Shown: one piece after another, positions 28,526 through 40,699 of the stretch | Position numbering within the stretch: position 1 is the first letter of the stretch | Layout of the letters: every line of letters begins with the position of its first letter | DNA from: Rattus norvegicus | Taxonomy: Eukaryota > Chordata > Mammalia > Rodentia > Muridae | Length of the DNA: 64,000 bases | Reading direction: 5' to 3' | NCBI RefSeq assembly: GCF_036323735.1 | Contig: NC_086034.1 | Coordinates: 74,175,939-74,239,938, forward strand | The notes under the pieces: model-generated | What the model saw: only the letters and a program-made list of their open reading frames with translations | Told to the model about the DNA's origin: nothing | Databases searched by the model: none | Made by a program: the position numbers and the translations under genes

Positions 28526-30974
28526 CTTCCCCTCTGCCTCTGTTCGTTGTTTTTAACTCATTAAAACTCTTGCAGACACCAGGGCATCAAGCACTCTAGG
28601 CAAATGCTAGGCTGCATCCCAGCCCTGAGCATACAGTCTCTTAACAAATGTATAAACTTTGTTTCCTGAGGATTCTGATGAAGGGTGAATTCTCATCTGT
28701 GGGGGCGGGGCTAGCCCTCAAAGGTCAAAGCTGTTTGCACGAGACCCTCTTAGCTCAAGTTGCCTCTGTCACCAATGTAGGAAGCAGAAAGACATTGGTT
28801 CCTTTCAAGGTTGTGTTGTGTACTTGGGTACAGGTAGAGTTAATTTTGGTTATTTTTAAGAAGAGCAGTAAAGACTTGATATGCTTTTAATAGCCAAACA
28901 GCAAAACCATTAAAGTCATAAAGCTAAGGTGCATGACACTGCTCAGCTGCTCTAGTCTGCCTCGACTCCTGGACTGGCCTTCCAGAGGGGCACGCAGCAT
29001 CCTCACCTTTCTCAGTGCGAAGTGAAGGCAGCGAGTTCAAATCGAGGCCCAAACGAGCGTCCTCTGGTTCATTTGACAATCGTCGTCCATTGTTTCCAAA
29101 TAAGGATTAAATTAAAGACCCCCCAGAAAGAAAGAGGGGAAGGGAGAGAGAAAGGGAAGAACAAGGAAGCATGGGAGGAAGGAGGGAGGAAGAAAGGGGA
29201 AGGGAGGAAGAAAGGAGGAAAAGGAAAGAGGAAGAAAGGGGGAAGAAGGAAGAAAGAAAAAGGGAAAGGGGAGGGGGAAGGATTTCAACATTTTATTCCA
29301 GATCTGAGCCAATGTTTAGACCTGAGATAAAATGTTTGGTACCTGCTTGTCAACTATTGCTTCCAGACAGTGAACCTGCCTTTTCTCCTACACAGATGTT
29401 GTATTTGCTTTGCTAATGGAGGAGACACTCGTCTCTTCCCCTGCTCACTTAACAGTAAAGTTAGTAGAGAAGTCGGTTTTACTGCTTTCTGAGAGCAATT
29501 GCTATTTAGTGCCTGCAGTTTAGCATCTGCGGCCTAAAGAACATTAAAAACTGATTTCTTGAGCGTAAGCATCATCAAAAAAAAATAAATGAATGAATTT
29601 TTCTTTTTGCAAAGTCATTTGGTTTATAAAGTCACAAATCTTTGGGGCTGTGTGCTTTTGTGGCAGCTGCAGAACCAGTACGCCAATCCTATCCCACGTT
29701 TCCTCTAGTCGTTCACGTGGCTCTATCCCTCTTACAGATAGGTAGGTACCTGTGGGCCATCTGACTGCTCTGTGAGAAAACATGTGTGGAGCTTGAGTCA
29801 CCTCTCTTCCTCGCTGGGCTGCAATCCTCTCACTGGGCTACCCGGCTTTGTAACCGTGAAATGTATGTAGACTTTATGTGCCACTCTGACCCCAAGCCTA
29901 ACCAGCATTAGAGATGGCAGTGGCTTTTGATTGTGCCAGGAGTCTTGAACCGAAGACTTTCCCTTAGAGCCAACGAGGCACACAGTCTTTCTACTCCAAA
30001 TTTACTTATTAATTATACACATACATGTCACTTTATCATCTACGCATGTGACTTCCCAAACACAAATACTTCTATTTGAATCTCTTCTGCCAATTAACAC
30101 AGACAGTAGTCATTAACAGTGTGACTAATCAAAGATACAGATAGAATACACATGCACCTGCTTGCTGGCATTTCAGTCACTTAACCACAGAGGGAAGATC
30201 TGGAAAAGGTAACCACCACATTCGCAATGTGAACCATGAACTTCACTGCATCTCAATGCAGCACAGAGGGGAACCCTCTGTCAGAGTGGAAGGCCAGGAC
30301 CACCCTGCACAACAGTGACAAGCTGTAGTCATCTCCCTCAGGGGGCAATGCATGGACCACTGCTGGGTACCACAAGTCAACACCAATGCGGTTGGGAAGG
30401 ATGACAAGGACCTTGCAGGTGGATAATACATACAATATTCCCTGGGCACTTTTAACCCTCCTTTTAAGGCTGTAGACTCTTTAACCCTTTGCAGTAAAAA
30501 ATCTTAGGGCATTAGCATGCTGACAAAAGAAAAACCCAATAAACTGGCTTGGATACCTAATTGTCTGGAGAGCCCATGGTACCCCACACCCACCAGTTTC
30601 TAGGTTGTGCTCATAGAAGATTGGAATTCTTGGCTAGAATGGTATCAAGCTCCTGAACTTTACAGTCCACTTCCTGGGTTCATTCCTGACTGTGCAGTTT
30701 GTATTGATCCAGTGAGTGTGGGGGGAGGGTCAACGAGGCGGCCCCTGCACTCAACAAAACAGAGCAGAGTAGAGCGGATGCTGAGCCAGGACCAACTGTA
30801 TCTGTGTCTCCTGCTGGGCACGGAGTCTGAGGAAGTCAGGACTGTAACTCAGTGCAGAGACCTTGCACGCGCCAAGCAAGGATCCTCCCACTGAGCCACA
30901 GCCCTGCCCTGTGAACTGTCTTTCGTCTCACTCCTGTTGCTACCTTTTCTGCTATTTTGTGTTGGTGAAGATCA
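28526..30974. other. Intergenic, no gene seen
   Basis: It contains a purine-rich GGAA/GGGA tract (29120-29282) and a diverged fragment resembling an antisense ID/B4 element at about 30850-30905. Otherwise it is unique. Confidence 0.55.
29120..29282. repeat. GA-rich (GGAA)n purine tract
   Basis: About 160 bp consist almost entirely of purines on the + strand. The Glu/Arg/Lys/Gly frames through it are artefacts. Confidence 0.9.
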
Positions 30975-31065
30975 AGCAACTAGGGAGACAGCTAGTGGCT
31001 AAGGGCACTTGCTATGTAAGGATGAGGTTGTGGCTTTGAATCTCAAGTACCCGTGAAATGGCTGG
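30975..31065 (+). mobile_element. B3/B2-related SINE fragment
   Basis: The order actagggagacagctagtgg, ctaagggcacttgctatg and tttgaatctcaagtaccc fits the 5' half of the B2/B3 group, followed directly by microsatellite DNA. Confidence 0.55.
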
Positions 31066-31113
<48 letters not shown>

Positions 31114-31189
31114 CAGAGACAGACAAACAGAGAGGGAGAGGGAAAGAGAAGGAGGGAGGGAGGGAAATAGAAGGAGGGAGGGAGGGAGG

Positions 31190-31249
<60 letters not shown>
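31066..31249. repeat. (TG)n followed by (GGGA)n and (GA)n
   Basis: TG repeats at 31066-31108 are followed by GGAG/GGGA at 31150-31195 and about 27 GA repeats at 31195-31249. Confidence 0.95.
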
Positions 31250-31254
<5 letters not shown>

Positions 31255-33351
31255 TCCCAGAATGGCAGGGTGGAGACAAGATCTCTAGAACTTGCCCCAG
31301 CAGGCCAATGAGATTGTCTCAATGCAATATGCAGGCTGACAGAGGACACTCATAGTCCTCCCACAGCCTCTCCATGGACACACATAGATATATACACCTT
31401 CCTCTCCCACATAAACCTTAAGAAATACACACAGAACCACAGTCATGCTAAGCAGAAACTGAGCCAACTCCCAGCGTATAATCTGAGAATATTAATTTGA
31501 ATGTGGACTTGGGGTCATGGTGAAAGTCACATAACTTGCTGAAATAATTTGCTACGCTGCTGATTTGTAACGGTGTAGAATTTGTAGGCCAACATCCCTT
31601 TGCACTCTGACCCCAAGCCTAAACCAACATTAGAGAGATGGACTGGCTTTCCAGTGTTTAGTTTTTGCCTGCAGATCTGGCTACTGACCACAAGAGGGCA
31701 GTAGCAACCTACAAATCTTTATGGCACTCTCCAAGGCGCTAGATTCCCTGCCTGTCACGGGGCGAAATATACATATTTTTAGAAGTCTTTTCTCCACAGG
31801 AGCCCTGGGAAGACCTTGAGAAGTTATTTCACCCCAGGTGATGCCTTCAGCCAGAACCACATTAAATCAGCACAGATGGCTCTCTCTGGGCCCAAGAGCA
31901 AACGACAGTTTATTTGTAAAAGCTGAGCTTAATAATTCTAATGACATACAATAGATATGATAAAGGAATGCCCTGACAGATTCCTTTTGACTGGAGAGGA
32001 GTTCTCCCTGTCTCCATAATCAGTGTTCTCTCACTGTCCAGGAAGCTTAAATGGAGACAAATTAGGAAATTAGCAACAGGGGCAGTCACTGGAGAGAACC
32101 CACAGACGGTCAGGCACATGGCAGAAGCCACGGGGTTGGGGTTGGCAGGCTTAGAGAGCAAATGGTGGGGATTTTGTCTTTAAAAAAAATAGAGAAACAA
32201 AAGGCAGATCGTGCCAGGGAGGTGAAATCTCCTTCTCCTTGCTCTCTCTTTGCCCCTCAGTGGGGCATGTGACCTCCTCCTACTATAAAAGGCAGTGTAT
32301 GCCAAGCCTTTCCCCCTAAGGGTGTCCTGAACCGCACTGTGGCTCAGGGTGGGTCCAAGGCATTGATTGATCCAGGAAATGAGTTGGTTGCCCTGATTGT
32401 TCCCTATCTCATTATCACCAAGCCCAACCTTCTTATAAAATACCAAATAGGCATAAAAGAAGACAAAAGTGTGTGTGTGGTGAACCCCTGCTATTTTTTT
32501 TGACAATTCAAACCCAGTGATCAATACGGACAGTGACCAGGAATTTTAAAATTCTCATATAAAACCAATAAAATAGCTCGTCCAGACTGTACCCTGCTCT
32601 GATATGTAGCCATGGGGCAGAAGTCAATCTCAGCCTCCTGTCTGCAGGTAGACAGTATAAAGCCCACGTGGACATGGAATACCGGCCTCTTGTCTGTGAC
32701 GCCCACCGTGCTGAGAGTCCCAGTTCCTCCACGGGACACAGTTGGAGCGCTGGGAGTGTGGGGAGCTGCTTGGGGCAGGAATCACGAAGGAGACACAGCA
32801 GGATACGCTGTGTGTCACAAACCTGTATGGACTCGTGTGTGCAGAATGTAGTGTAACTGGTTGCTATGTTGCTGTGGTTGCTAGGGATCGTTGGACTCAC
32901 TGTTAGGAGCCTGGGAGGAAAGCTGGATCCTTAATCAGGGCATTATGGAGTGGAGGAGGCCCGGTGCTTCTACACTCCCAGATTGTCAGCAAGAAAGGCT
33001 GCAGTCTGCAAGCCTTGGGAAGCAGAGCCTGTTTCCCTGCCACTTTCTCGGTTTTATTTCTAGGGATGTGTTTTTCTGACACTGATGACTGCCCTGGCCA
33101 CCCTGGAGGGCTCGTCCACCTGATGTCACGTTCCAGAGTATATAAATTATCCATGAGTGTATGTGGGGGCGCATGCGGGTCAGTGAATGAGCATGCAGGT
33201 TGGTCTAGTGGAGGCCAGAGGATGATCTACGATCTCAGGCATCTGAGGAGCTCACCAATTGGGCCAGGCTGGCCGACCAGTGATTTCTGGAGTCTGGACT
33301 ATAAGTGTGTTCCATCGTGCCCAGCAGTTTGTTTGTTTACTTTTATTTTGT

Positions 33352-33352
<1 letters not shown>

Positions 33353-33388
<36 letters not shown>
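33353..33388. repeat. (TG)n microsatellite
   Basis: About 18 TG repeats. Confidence 0.95.
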
Positions 33389-33390
<2 letters not shown>

Positions 33391-33586
33391 ATGTGTGTTC
33401 ATGTGAGTATGGAGGCTAGGTTTTCCTGGGTGTCTTCTTCAATTACTCTCTACCTTAATATTTGAGACAAGGTCTCTCATGGAACATGGATCTGCTAGGC
33501 TGTCTGGCCAATCTACTCTGGGGATATACCTCAACCCTCTAGCCTCCTTCCCTCCCCCTGTCACCTTGTGTTGGGCTTGTATATAA

Positions 33587-33655
33587 CCAGGTGCCCCATT
33601 ACACCAGGTGCCCCATTACACCAGGTGCACCATTACACCAGGTGCACCATTAACT
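33587..33655 (+). repeat. 18-bp tandem repeat, about four copies
   Basis: The unit is accaggtgccccattac with a final A. The last two copies read gtgcacc instead of gtgcccc. Confidence 0.9.
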
Positions 33656-33935
33656 ACTCATGGTGGTTGGTGAGTTTGAAGGTGTCTTCTCCTCTCATGG
33701 GCCAAGGCTATGGAAACTCGATGTCTGTCTACACCCCAGGCAGTGGGAAAAATTAGAGGGGGGACAATCATTTCTGTTTTGAAGAGACTTCCAAGACCTC
33801 TTTGTATCTATTTTGCATTGTCACTTCTTACTCTCGAGGACTTCATGGCTACCAGGGAGACTTGTAAGTGTAATCATTTAAGAGAACAGACATATACTCG
33901 GAAAAACGTTATTAGTTTTAAAATGTGTGCCTGTG

Positions 33936-33948
33936 CGTGCGTGCGTGC

Positions 33949-34024
<76 letters not shown>

Positions 34025-34052
34025 CAGGGAGACAGAGAGAGACAGAGAGAGA
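33936..34052. repeat. (GCGT)n, (GT)n and (GA)n/(GACA)n
   Basis: GTGC/GTGT at 33936-33987 changes at once to GAGA and GACAGA to about 34052. Confidence 0.95.
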
Positions 34053-34094
34053 TGTTGAATTGCAAAATCTATTTATTCTTTTTTAAATTTTTAA

Positions 34095-34290
34095 AAATCT
34101 AAATTATATATGTATGCATCTTTGGGGGTGGGGTACGTGCACAGGAGTGCAAGTGTCAGCTGCTGCCAGAGATGTCATCTGGGTCCGGAGCCACAGGCAC
34201 TTGTGAGGGGACACAAGTGTGTGCTGGGAATCGAACTCCTGTCCCCTGTGAGCAGTCCTCGCAATCCCTGAGCCAGCTCTCCAGCCTCCA
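34095..34290 (-). mobile_element. B3 SINE, antisense
   Basis: Antisense order: gtacgtgcacaggagtgcaa, tgctgggaatcgaactcctg, then tgagccagctctccagcctc at the promoter end. Confidence 0.75.
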
Positions 34291-34331
34291 TTTTCAATCC
34301 ATCTTCCCGTCCTCTTTCTCCTCTTCCTTCT

Positions 34332-34462
34332 CCTCCTTTTGTTTTTATAAAACAGAGTCTCACTCAATATGTAGCCTGGGATAGCCCTCGAACGAAAAAT
34401 CTCCCTGCCTTAGCTTCTCAAGACCTTGAATTCCAAGTACCGGTTGCTATGTCCAGCTCTAC
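34332..34462 (-). mobile_element. B1 SINE, antisense, diverged
   Basis: It reads aaacagagtctcactcaata, tagcctgggatagccctcga, ctgccttagcttctcaagac and taccggttgctatgtccagc, which fits antisense B1. Confidence 0.7.
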
Positions 34463-35859
34463 ATAGTTTACATGTAGTTCAGTTTCTCGGTGCCCTTCAT
34501 ATTTTCAGCCCCTTTTCTCAGATAGGAATCTAAAGCACATAGTGTTGTGTAAGAGATGGGCAACGAGTGGAAGGCATTAACATCGCCCCCTGCATTTGCA
34601 TTTTGATGGGATTGAAAACTAAATGTAGTTGTTTTACTCCACTCAGGGAATTTCAAGACAGTACCGGGCCACGTGGAGTCCCGTTTCCTCCGCACTGGCC
34701 CGCCAGTGCATGCGAAGGGTTGTGAGCCAGCCTTCAGCCTGCAGTTGTGCCAATGTGGAACCCTGTCCTACCGGAACAGCTGCTGTCAAAACGAACAGAG
34801 CATCCCCACTCCTTACAGTGTCAATGGATTTCTTAAGGACTTGTACTAGTTCGCTTTACATCGCCCCGCCTACATTCCGATGCAGACAGAGAGAACTTCG
34901 TTTTCCGCTCCTAATTGGAGAGGGTCATGGCCTGTGGCGGGAGGGAAGGTCCAGCAGAGTCCGTGCCAGCTGCAGCCTTGGCAGGGGGCTGAGCACGATG
35001 GTAGTTCAGAGAACACAGAACCAGGGCTAGGCTAGACTTTCAAAGGCTCACCCTTAGTGACCTACATCCACCAGCCAGGCCCCAGCTTCTAAAGGTCCAC
35101 GGGCCCCACACCAGCACTCCAGCTGGGGAATGTGAATACCACGTGGTGGGGACAGCTCATACTCGTCATCACTGGGAAGCAATCCCGTTTGCAGCCCGGT
35201 ACTCATGCTGTGACCTCACGGGAAGACGTGGTGGCATGGGTACTCTCACGGTGGTTCCTGAGTCAGTGTGCCCCGAGTTCAGCCCGGGGATCGCTTTCCC
35301 AACTAGTTGCCATGCGATGTCGTTAACATCTGGGCTCTGAGAGACCGCAACTCGTGGGTCCCCTTTGTTTTGTTTGTTCTCCAGAACTCTGTGGACTAAC
35401 TCCTATGATTCATCTCATGTTGAATGAACGGGGTTTTGCTTCTTGAAGGGGAAGACTTTAGTCATATTTGGTCATCAGAATCTAAGGTCTTGGTTGTTTA
35501 CTAGCTCCGGTTCCCTTTCTCTGAAAACCCATCGAGATGTTTATGATAATAATGAGAGGGGACTGGAGGTCAACCCTGGATATCAGTCTTCCAGGACCAT
35601 CCCAGGACCGTCCGCTTTGGTTTGGAAACGGAGTCTCTCCCTTGGCCTGGAGATCCACATTTAGACTAGGCTGGCTGGTCAGAGAATGCTGGAGACTTGC
35701 TGGTCTCTGTTTATGAGTGATTGGCGTCTGCATTTGTCTCTTTTTATGTGGATTCTGGGATAGAACTAAGATCTTTATGCTTCTGTGACAGGCACTCAGC
35801 CCCAACTTTAACACAACTGTTAAGATATATAAAAAAAAAATGCTTCAGGTTCTAGCTCC

Positions 35860-35923
<64 letters not shown>

Positions 35924-38223
35924 GAAGGAGGAGGAGGAGGAGGGAGGGGGAGGGGGATAGAGGGAAGGAGAGGGGGGAGGTAGAGGAGGCAGAGAGAGAC
36001 AGAGACAGAGACAGGGGAGAGAGGAAGGGGAAGGGAGAGAGAGGATGAACTTCCAGTCTTAGGAAAGAGGTAATACTATGGATAAATGAATAAAATTGTT
36101 AAAATCCAAGAAATTAAAGGGCCACATAAAGAGTCAAAAGATACAGGGCTTGATGGTTTTCTCAAAATGGGAAATTTCTCAAGTCAGTGGTGACTCCCTG
36201 GCACCTCAAAGCAAACAGGTTTGGTACACCCATCCAATAAGAGTTATCTTCCAAATATAAAACGTTAATGAGGAGAGACAGACCTGGAGATGTTTCATAA
36301 ACACCAGGATTCTCCTGCAAATAGGTAGAAATTGTACAGTGAAATTTCCGTGTTGCTGCTCTGCCTATCCAGGGGGCATTGCTGCCTTAATCATAGGACT
36401 TCGATTTCTCCATCTGTGAGGAGACCATTCCAAACTAAGCCCGGCCTTACCCCTGGGCGTTTGCTGGCTCACCAGTGAGAGTGCCTGGGAGTAGTCAGGG
36501 GCTCACATCAGGGTGGACTCATTCTAGTCCTGGCTGTGATTGTTGGCCATGCAGGCTGACCTTCGCCCATCTGCATTAAACACAAGCAACATTCACGCTA
36601 AAGGATGGAGCAGTGAACCATGTCCTAACAAGGACTGTTACACAGAACATGCCTGTGCAACGTGCAGTGACATCAGGATACCCCATTTCTCAAAATCTAA
36701 GGCCTACATCCCCTGAACAGGGAATCCCAACCAAGCTGCTGAGATAGGGCTTCCCCCTGTCCTAGAGGATCTGGGGCAGCTTTCTGAGATCATGCTATTG
36801 TAATGCCTCCCAGTTCAGGACCATGGTGTGTGGTGAGCCCAGGGCACCTTCAGCTCCCTCCCATCTTTTTCTGATGAGCATCCAGCCATGTCCCCACGCC
36901 ACTCTACCCCTGCCTCACTGTATCCAAGCTGTGTTCTCCCCTCCCCCTGCTCTCACTCCTCAGTTACAGGTTTCATTGTGCTTCTTTCTTAGCTGCTGAT
37001 TCCCCAAGATGTCACTGTGTGTTGCACAGGTGGGGGTGGCTTCCTTTTTGTGGAGTGAAGGAAGACAGACGTAAGCTGAGAGGAGCTTGGAGGACCTCAG
37101 TAAGAGTCTAGTCAACACTAAATACAACTCAGACTTCTGACTTAAGTAGGGGCTAGCAAGAGCCGCTTGAAAAACAAAAACAAGAACTGCTCATTTATCT
37201 ACGAAGTCTACCAATTGCCTGGGGCAAAGGACTTCCTGAGTCAACCTCCTTCCAACCCAATTTTATACCTGAACCTTCTTACTTAAATTTATATCAGGCA
37301 GGCTTTGAGCACCGAAACTCGAGGCCCAGCTGGCATCCTGCTCAGCTGAGAGAAGGGTTCTGGAAGAGAACATCAGGCATGTGGAACTGGTTAGATCTTT
37401 CCAGACTCATTATCTCTACCACAGACGTTAATCAAACACTCTCCTTATCTCAGTTTATTGCAAATAAAACTCAAGGGAGGGAGGTGACCAGCCTGTGCTT
37501 TGCGGTACACAAGAAACAGGGCCCGAATCAGCCTGGGTTGTTGAGTCTGATTCTCTGTAGTCCCATAAGTGATGTGCCCTGGTTATTCCATCAGGACTCA
37601 GCTATTGTAGGAGAAGGAATTCCACAGGCTGGACAGAGAGAGAATGTGTTGCAAACTGGCTTGGGCCGGTTCTGTCAGTGGAGGTCTATAATCACTCAGT
37701 GCCAGTTTATGGTAACTTTCACTCGGGCCCACTGTTCCACATCTGAGCCTTTGTGCTATGCTGGCAAGCAGAACCTGAGACACAGGAAGCCACCGTGAGT
37801 CTTAATTGGTCACTACAATAACGGCTTTGGATGGATATTCCCTTCTGATGAATCACCCTCAGGTGGCCAGTGAGTCAGGCTGCTTAACTGTAATCTTTAA
37901 TTCGGTTCTCACTCATAAACAGTTCTCCTTACTTCAGAGGTCTTTAATTTAAAAGTCTGGGCAGAAGGAGTCAGGGCACTAGGAGCAGCCATTTCAGAAC
38001 TTCCCTCATGGCTGGAGAGGAGCCTGAGAAACGACAGCGGGACTCTTCATTCATACAGTGCCACGCTAACTGTGAGGTCGCCTGTAGGGTTTCTCAAAGG
38101 AGGAACCGCAAGGGACATTCGTAACCAGTCCTGCTCAGGAAACCAGAGATGGGGTCACCAAGAGCCTTGTTGATGTGATGGCAAAGGAGTTGAGTTTTTT
38201 AAAGAGATACTCGCACTCTTTAT
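34463..38223. other. Intergenic, no gene seen
   Basis: It contains a GA/GGA purine block (35864-36035) and otherwise unique DNA. Open frames at 34629-35030 and 37379-37798 have no domain I recognise. CpG is slightly raised at 34660-35300 but falls short of an island. Confidence 0.55.
35864..36035. repeat. (GA)n and GGA-rich purine tract
   Basis: About 28 GA repeats at 35864-35920 are followed by GGAGGA, GGGGA and GAGACA purines. Confidence 0.95.
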
Positions 38224-38420
38224 TTAGGTGTCTGTGTCTGTGTGAGTGGAAGCTAAGTGCATGCAGATGCCTGTGCAGGCTGAAGACAGAGTCTGCTCCC
38301 CTGGGTCAGAAGTTACAGGTGATGGTGAGCTCACGATGCGGGTGTCAGAAAAAGAACTCAGATCCTCTGGAAGAGCAGCAAGTGCTCTTAACCACTGAGC
38401 CATCCTATCTCCAGTCCCAG
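38224..38420 (-). mobile_element. B3/B2 SINE, antisense
   Basis: Features are agatcctctggaagagcagc, aagtgctcttaaccactgag and ccatcctatctccagtccc, the antisense promoter end of the tRNA-derived B2/B3 group. Confidence 0.85.
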
Positions 38421-39045
38421 AGTAGTTGGGACTTAAAAGCTTCTCTCCGGCTTTCAGAAAGGTCTCCCTGGCTAAGGAAGCAGACAGGAATTTGGTTTGT
38501 GGCTTCTTCAGAGCCATCCAAGGACCTAACAAAACCCGATGGCACTGAGATGCCTACCTGGGTTGTCCCTCTGTTCAGAGAGGAGGGGAGGGTTGATTTA
38601 TTGATGGTTCAATGCTTCAAGAAGCAGATCCTAAACTGACATTATTCACGATACTGGAAAAGGATGCCTAATGTGGGCGCTATCTATAGCTAACTTGGCG
38701 GCTGAGCCAATGGCCGCCTCTAAGCCTCTCTACGCACATGCGCAGTGTGAGACTTTCCTGGTGTTACGGAAGGATAAAAACACCAGAGACAAGATGCTCA
38801 GATCTCTGGCCAAAGACATACTTCGAATCCCCTCTAGATCACCACGTAATGTTTGGAGCAGGCACAAACAAGCAGCACACATGTCCACATGCTCATGTGT
38901 ACGCACACGCCTAAGTACACGCATGCATAAGTACACAACAGAGTGTATCAGTCCACCCTCCCTAACCGGAAGTGCTCGAGTTCACACCCTAATTTGCTGC
39001 AAGTTAAAACGTCTCAAGATCTCAGAAAATAAAAAATAAATCTTA

Positions 39046-39266
39046 GCAGCCGGAGAGATGGCTCAGTGGTTAGGAGCACTGGCTGCTCTTCTAGAGGACC
39101 CAGGTTCAATCTCCGGCACCCACCTGACAGCTCACGATTGTCTGTAACTGTCACAAAACTGTCCGGTTTGTGGATCGGACACCCTCATACATGCAGGCAA
39201 AGCACCAACATACATAACATTCGAGAAGAAAAAAAATGGAAATCTTTTAAAAAATAAATTTTAAAA
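39046..39266 (+). mobile_element. B2 SINE, near full length
   Basis: It starts gcagccggagagatggctca, carries cactggctgctcttctagag and the B-box region aggttcaatctccggcaccc, and ends with TCTTTTAAAAAATAAA-type tail sequence. Confidence 0.88.
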
Positions 39267-39435
39267 GTTGCGATATGCTCTATCACTATCCTATACGCTA
39301 GACAGCTGGTCCGCTTGATTTTTTTACCTCACTCTTGGCTTTAAGGGTCCTTTGTGGGCTAAAAGTCCACACTCTATGCACAGCAGCACAATTTACATGC
39401 TAGATAATATGACAATAGAATTAAATAGACTTTTC

Positions 39436-39755
39436 CTCTTTTAAAGGTTTTATTGACTATACATGGACTGACCCTGGGCTCCAACCTCATAGGTAGCAAT
39501 GAATAGCCTAGAAAGAGCACCAGTGGAAGGGGAAGCCCTTGGTCCTGCCAAGACTGAACCCCCAGTGAACGTGATTGCTGGGGGGAGGGCGGTAATGGGG
39601 GGAGGAGGGGGAGGGGAACACCCATAGAGAAGGGGAAGGGGAGGGGTTAGGGGGATGTTGGCCGGGAAACCGGGAAAGGGAATAACAATCGAAATGTAAA
39701 TAAGAAATACCCAAGTTAATAAAGATGAAAAAAAAAGAAAAAGTAAAAAAAAGGT
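39436..39755 (+). mobile_element. Rat LINE-1 3' end, 5'-truncated
   Basis: The sequence ggttttattgactatacatg, then agcaccagtggaaggggaag, the G-rich gggagggcggtaatgggggg and gaaatgtaaataagaaatac with gttaataaagatg and an A-tail is the 3' UTR of young rat L1. Good preservation suggests a recent insertion. The body is absent, as is usual for 5'-truncated copies. Confidence 0.9.
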
Positions 39756-39769
39756 TATATTAATTTTAT

Positions 39770-39955
39770 TTTTGTATAGAGATGTTTAGCTCACACATAT
39801 GCCAGTGCACTCACTGTGTACAGGTCTGACACTCGGTGTGAGTCAGATCTCCTGTGACTGCTTGTGAGCCACCATGCGGGTGCTGGGAATTGAACCCAGA
39901 TCCTCTGGAAGAGTAGCCAGTGCTCTTAACCACTGAGCCATCTCCCCAGTCCTTG
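39770..39955 (-). mobile_element. B3/B2 SINE, antisense
   Basis: Markers are gggtgctgggaattgaaccc, agatcctctggaagagtagc, cagtgctcttaaccactgag and ccatctccccagtcc. It follows the L1 tail at 39729-39755 directly. Confidence 0.85.
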
Positions 39956-40387
39956 CTATATTTTAAACAGAAAAAAAAAATTCAGGCTACAAAGCCCTCC
40001 GTCCACCGGACCAAACTCAATCCCTTTTCTGACTGGGACAATGTGATGAGGGTCCTCCTATTGACTTCCTATGTGACTTCCTATTGGCGGCCAATGGGAT
40101 GAAAAAGAAAGCCCGAATTCCACAATCACGGCCCCAAGGGAAGAGCACGTGCTGGGTTATTTTGCAAACATGATTCTTGCTACTCCAATAGCAGAAAGTC
40201 CAGTTCATACATCATCATAGCAAACAGAAGCTGTCACAAGGTTTAAAGAAACTAGGGCAAAGTCGTTTCACGTCTTATTTCTTGTGTTCTTTCTCGTTTA
40301 TTCTCCACCTTCCTCACTAGCTCTCCCTCTCTCTTGGCTTCCTGTTAAACTCAGACTCAGACTTTACCTGCACTTGTGCCTTTACGA

Positions 40388-40591
40388 CGTGGCTCTCAAC
40401 CTCCCCAACTCGGCCATCTTGTGGGGCTGCCTAACCACAGAATGGCTTTCTTGGCTACTCTCTAACTGTAATTTTGGCTTTGCTATAAATTGTAATGTAA
40501 ACCTCTGGATTTTCTAACAGTCTCAGGTGGCCCCTGAGAAAGGGTCACGTGACCCCAAAAGGGGTTGCCACCCACAGGTTGAGAACCACTG
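40388..40591 (-). mobile_element. Non-autonomous hAT DNA transposon (URR1-like) with 8-bp target duplication
   Basis: One end reads cgtggctctcaacctccc and the other, inverted, acaggttgagaaccactg, the terminal inverted repeat of hAT-Charlie elements. Inside are taactgtaattttggctttg and gaaagggtcacgtgacccca, typical of the rodent URR1 group. The 8-bp flanks ctttacga (40380-40387) and ctttacat (40592-40599) match at 6 of 8 positions, as expected for a hAT duplication. No transposase is encoded. Confidence 0.85.
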
Positions 40592-40699
40592 CTTTACATG
40601 AACTCGAGTATACACCGTAAGCTAAGGTGTTTGTTAGGTTCTGGATTTGAGCTCTGGTTTCTGCAATCCAGCCGCTGAGGCCTTCTCCTGTTTCATGAA

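Larger units (their letters stand above)
31340..34094. other. Intergenic, no gene seen
   Basis: It holds (TG)n at 33353-33388, an 18-bp x 4 repeat at 33587-33655 and GT/GA repeats at 33936-34052. Two diverged SINE-like stretches (about 33190-33345 and 33395-33545) are not assigned with confidence. Confidence 0.55.

Noticed and set aside
34629..35030. 133-codon frame in mildly CpG-rich DNA
   Set aside because: It has no recognisable domain, and the composition is below that of a CpG island.
37379..37798. 139-codon + frame ending beside a GTGAGT
   Set aside because: I recognise no domain. An isolated frame of this length is expected by chance in 64 kb, and there is no support from neighbouring exons.
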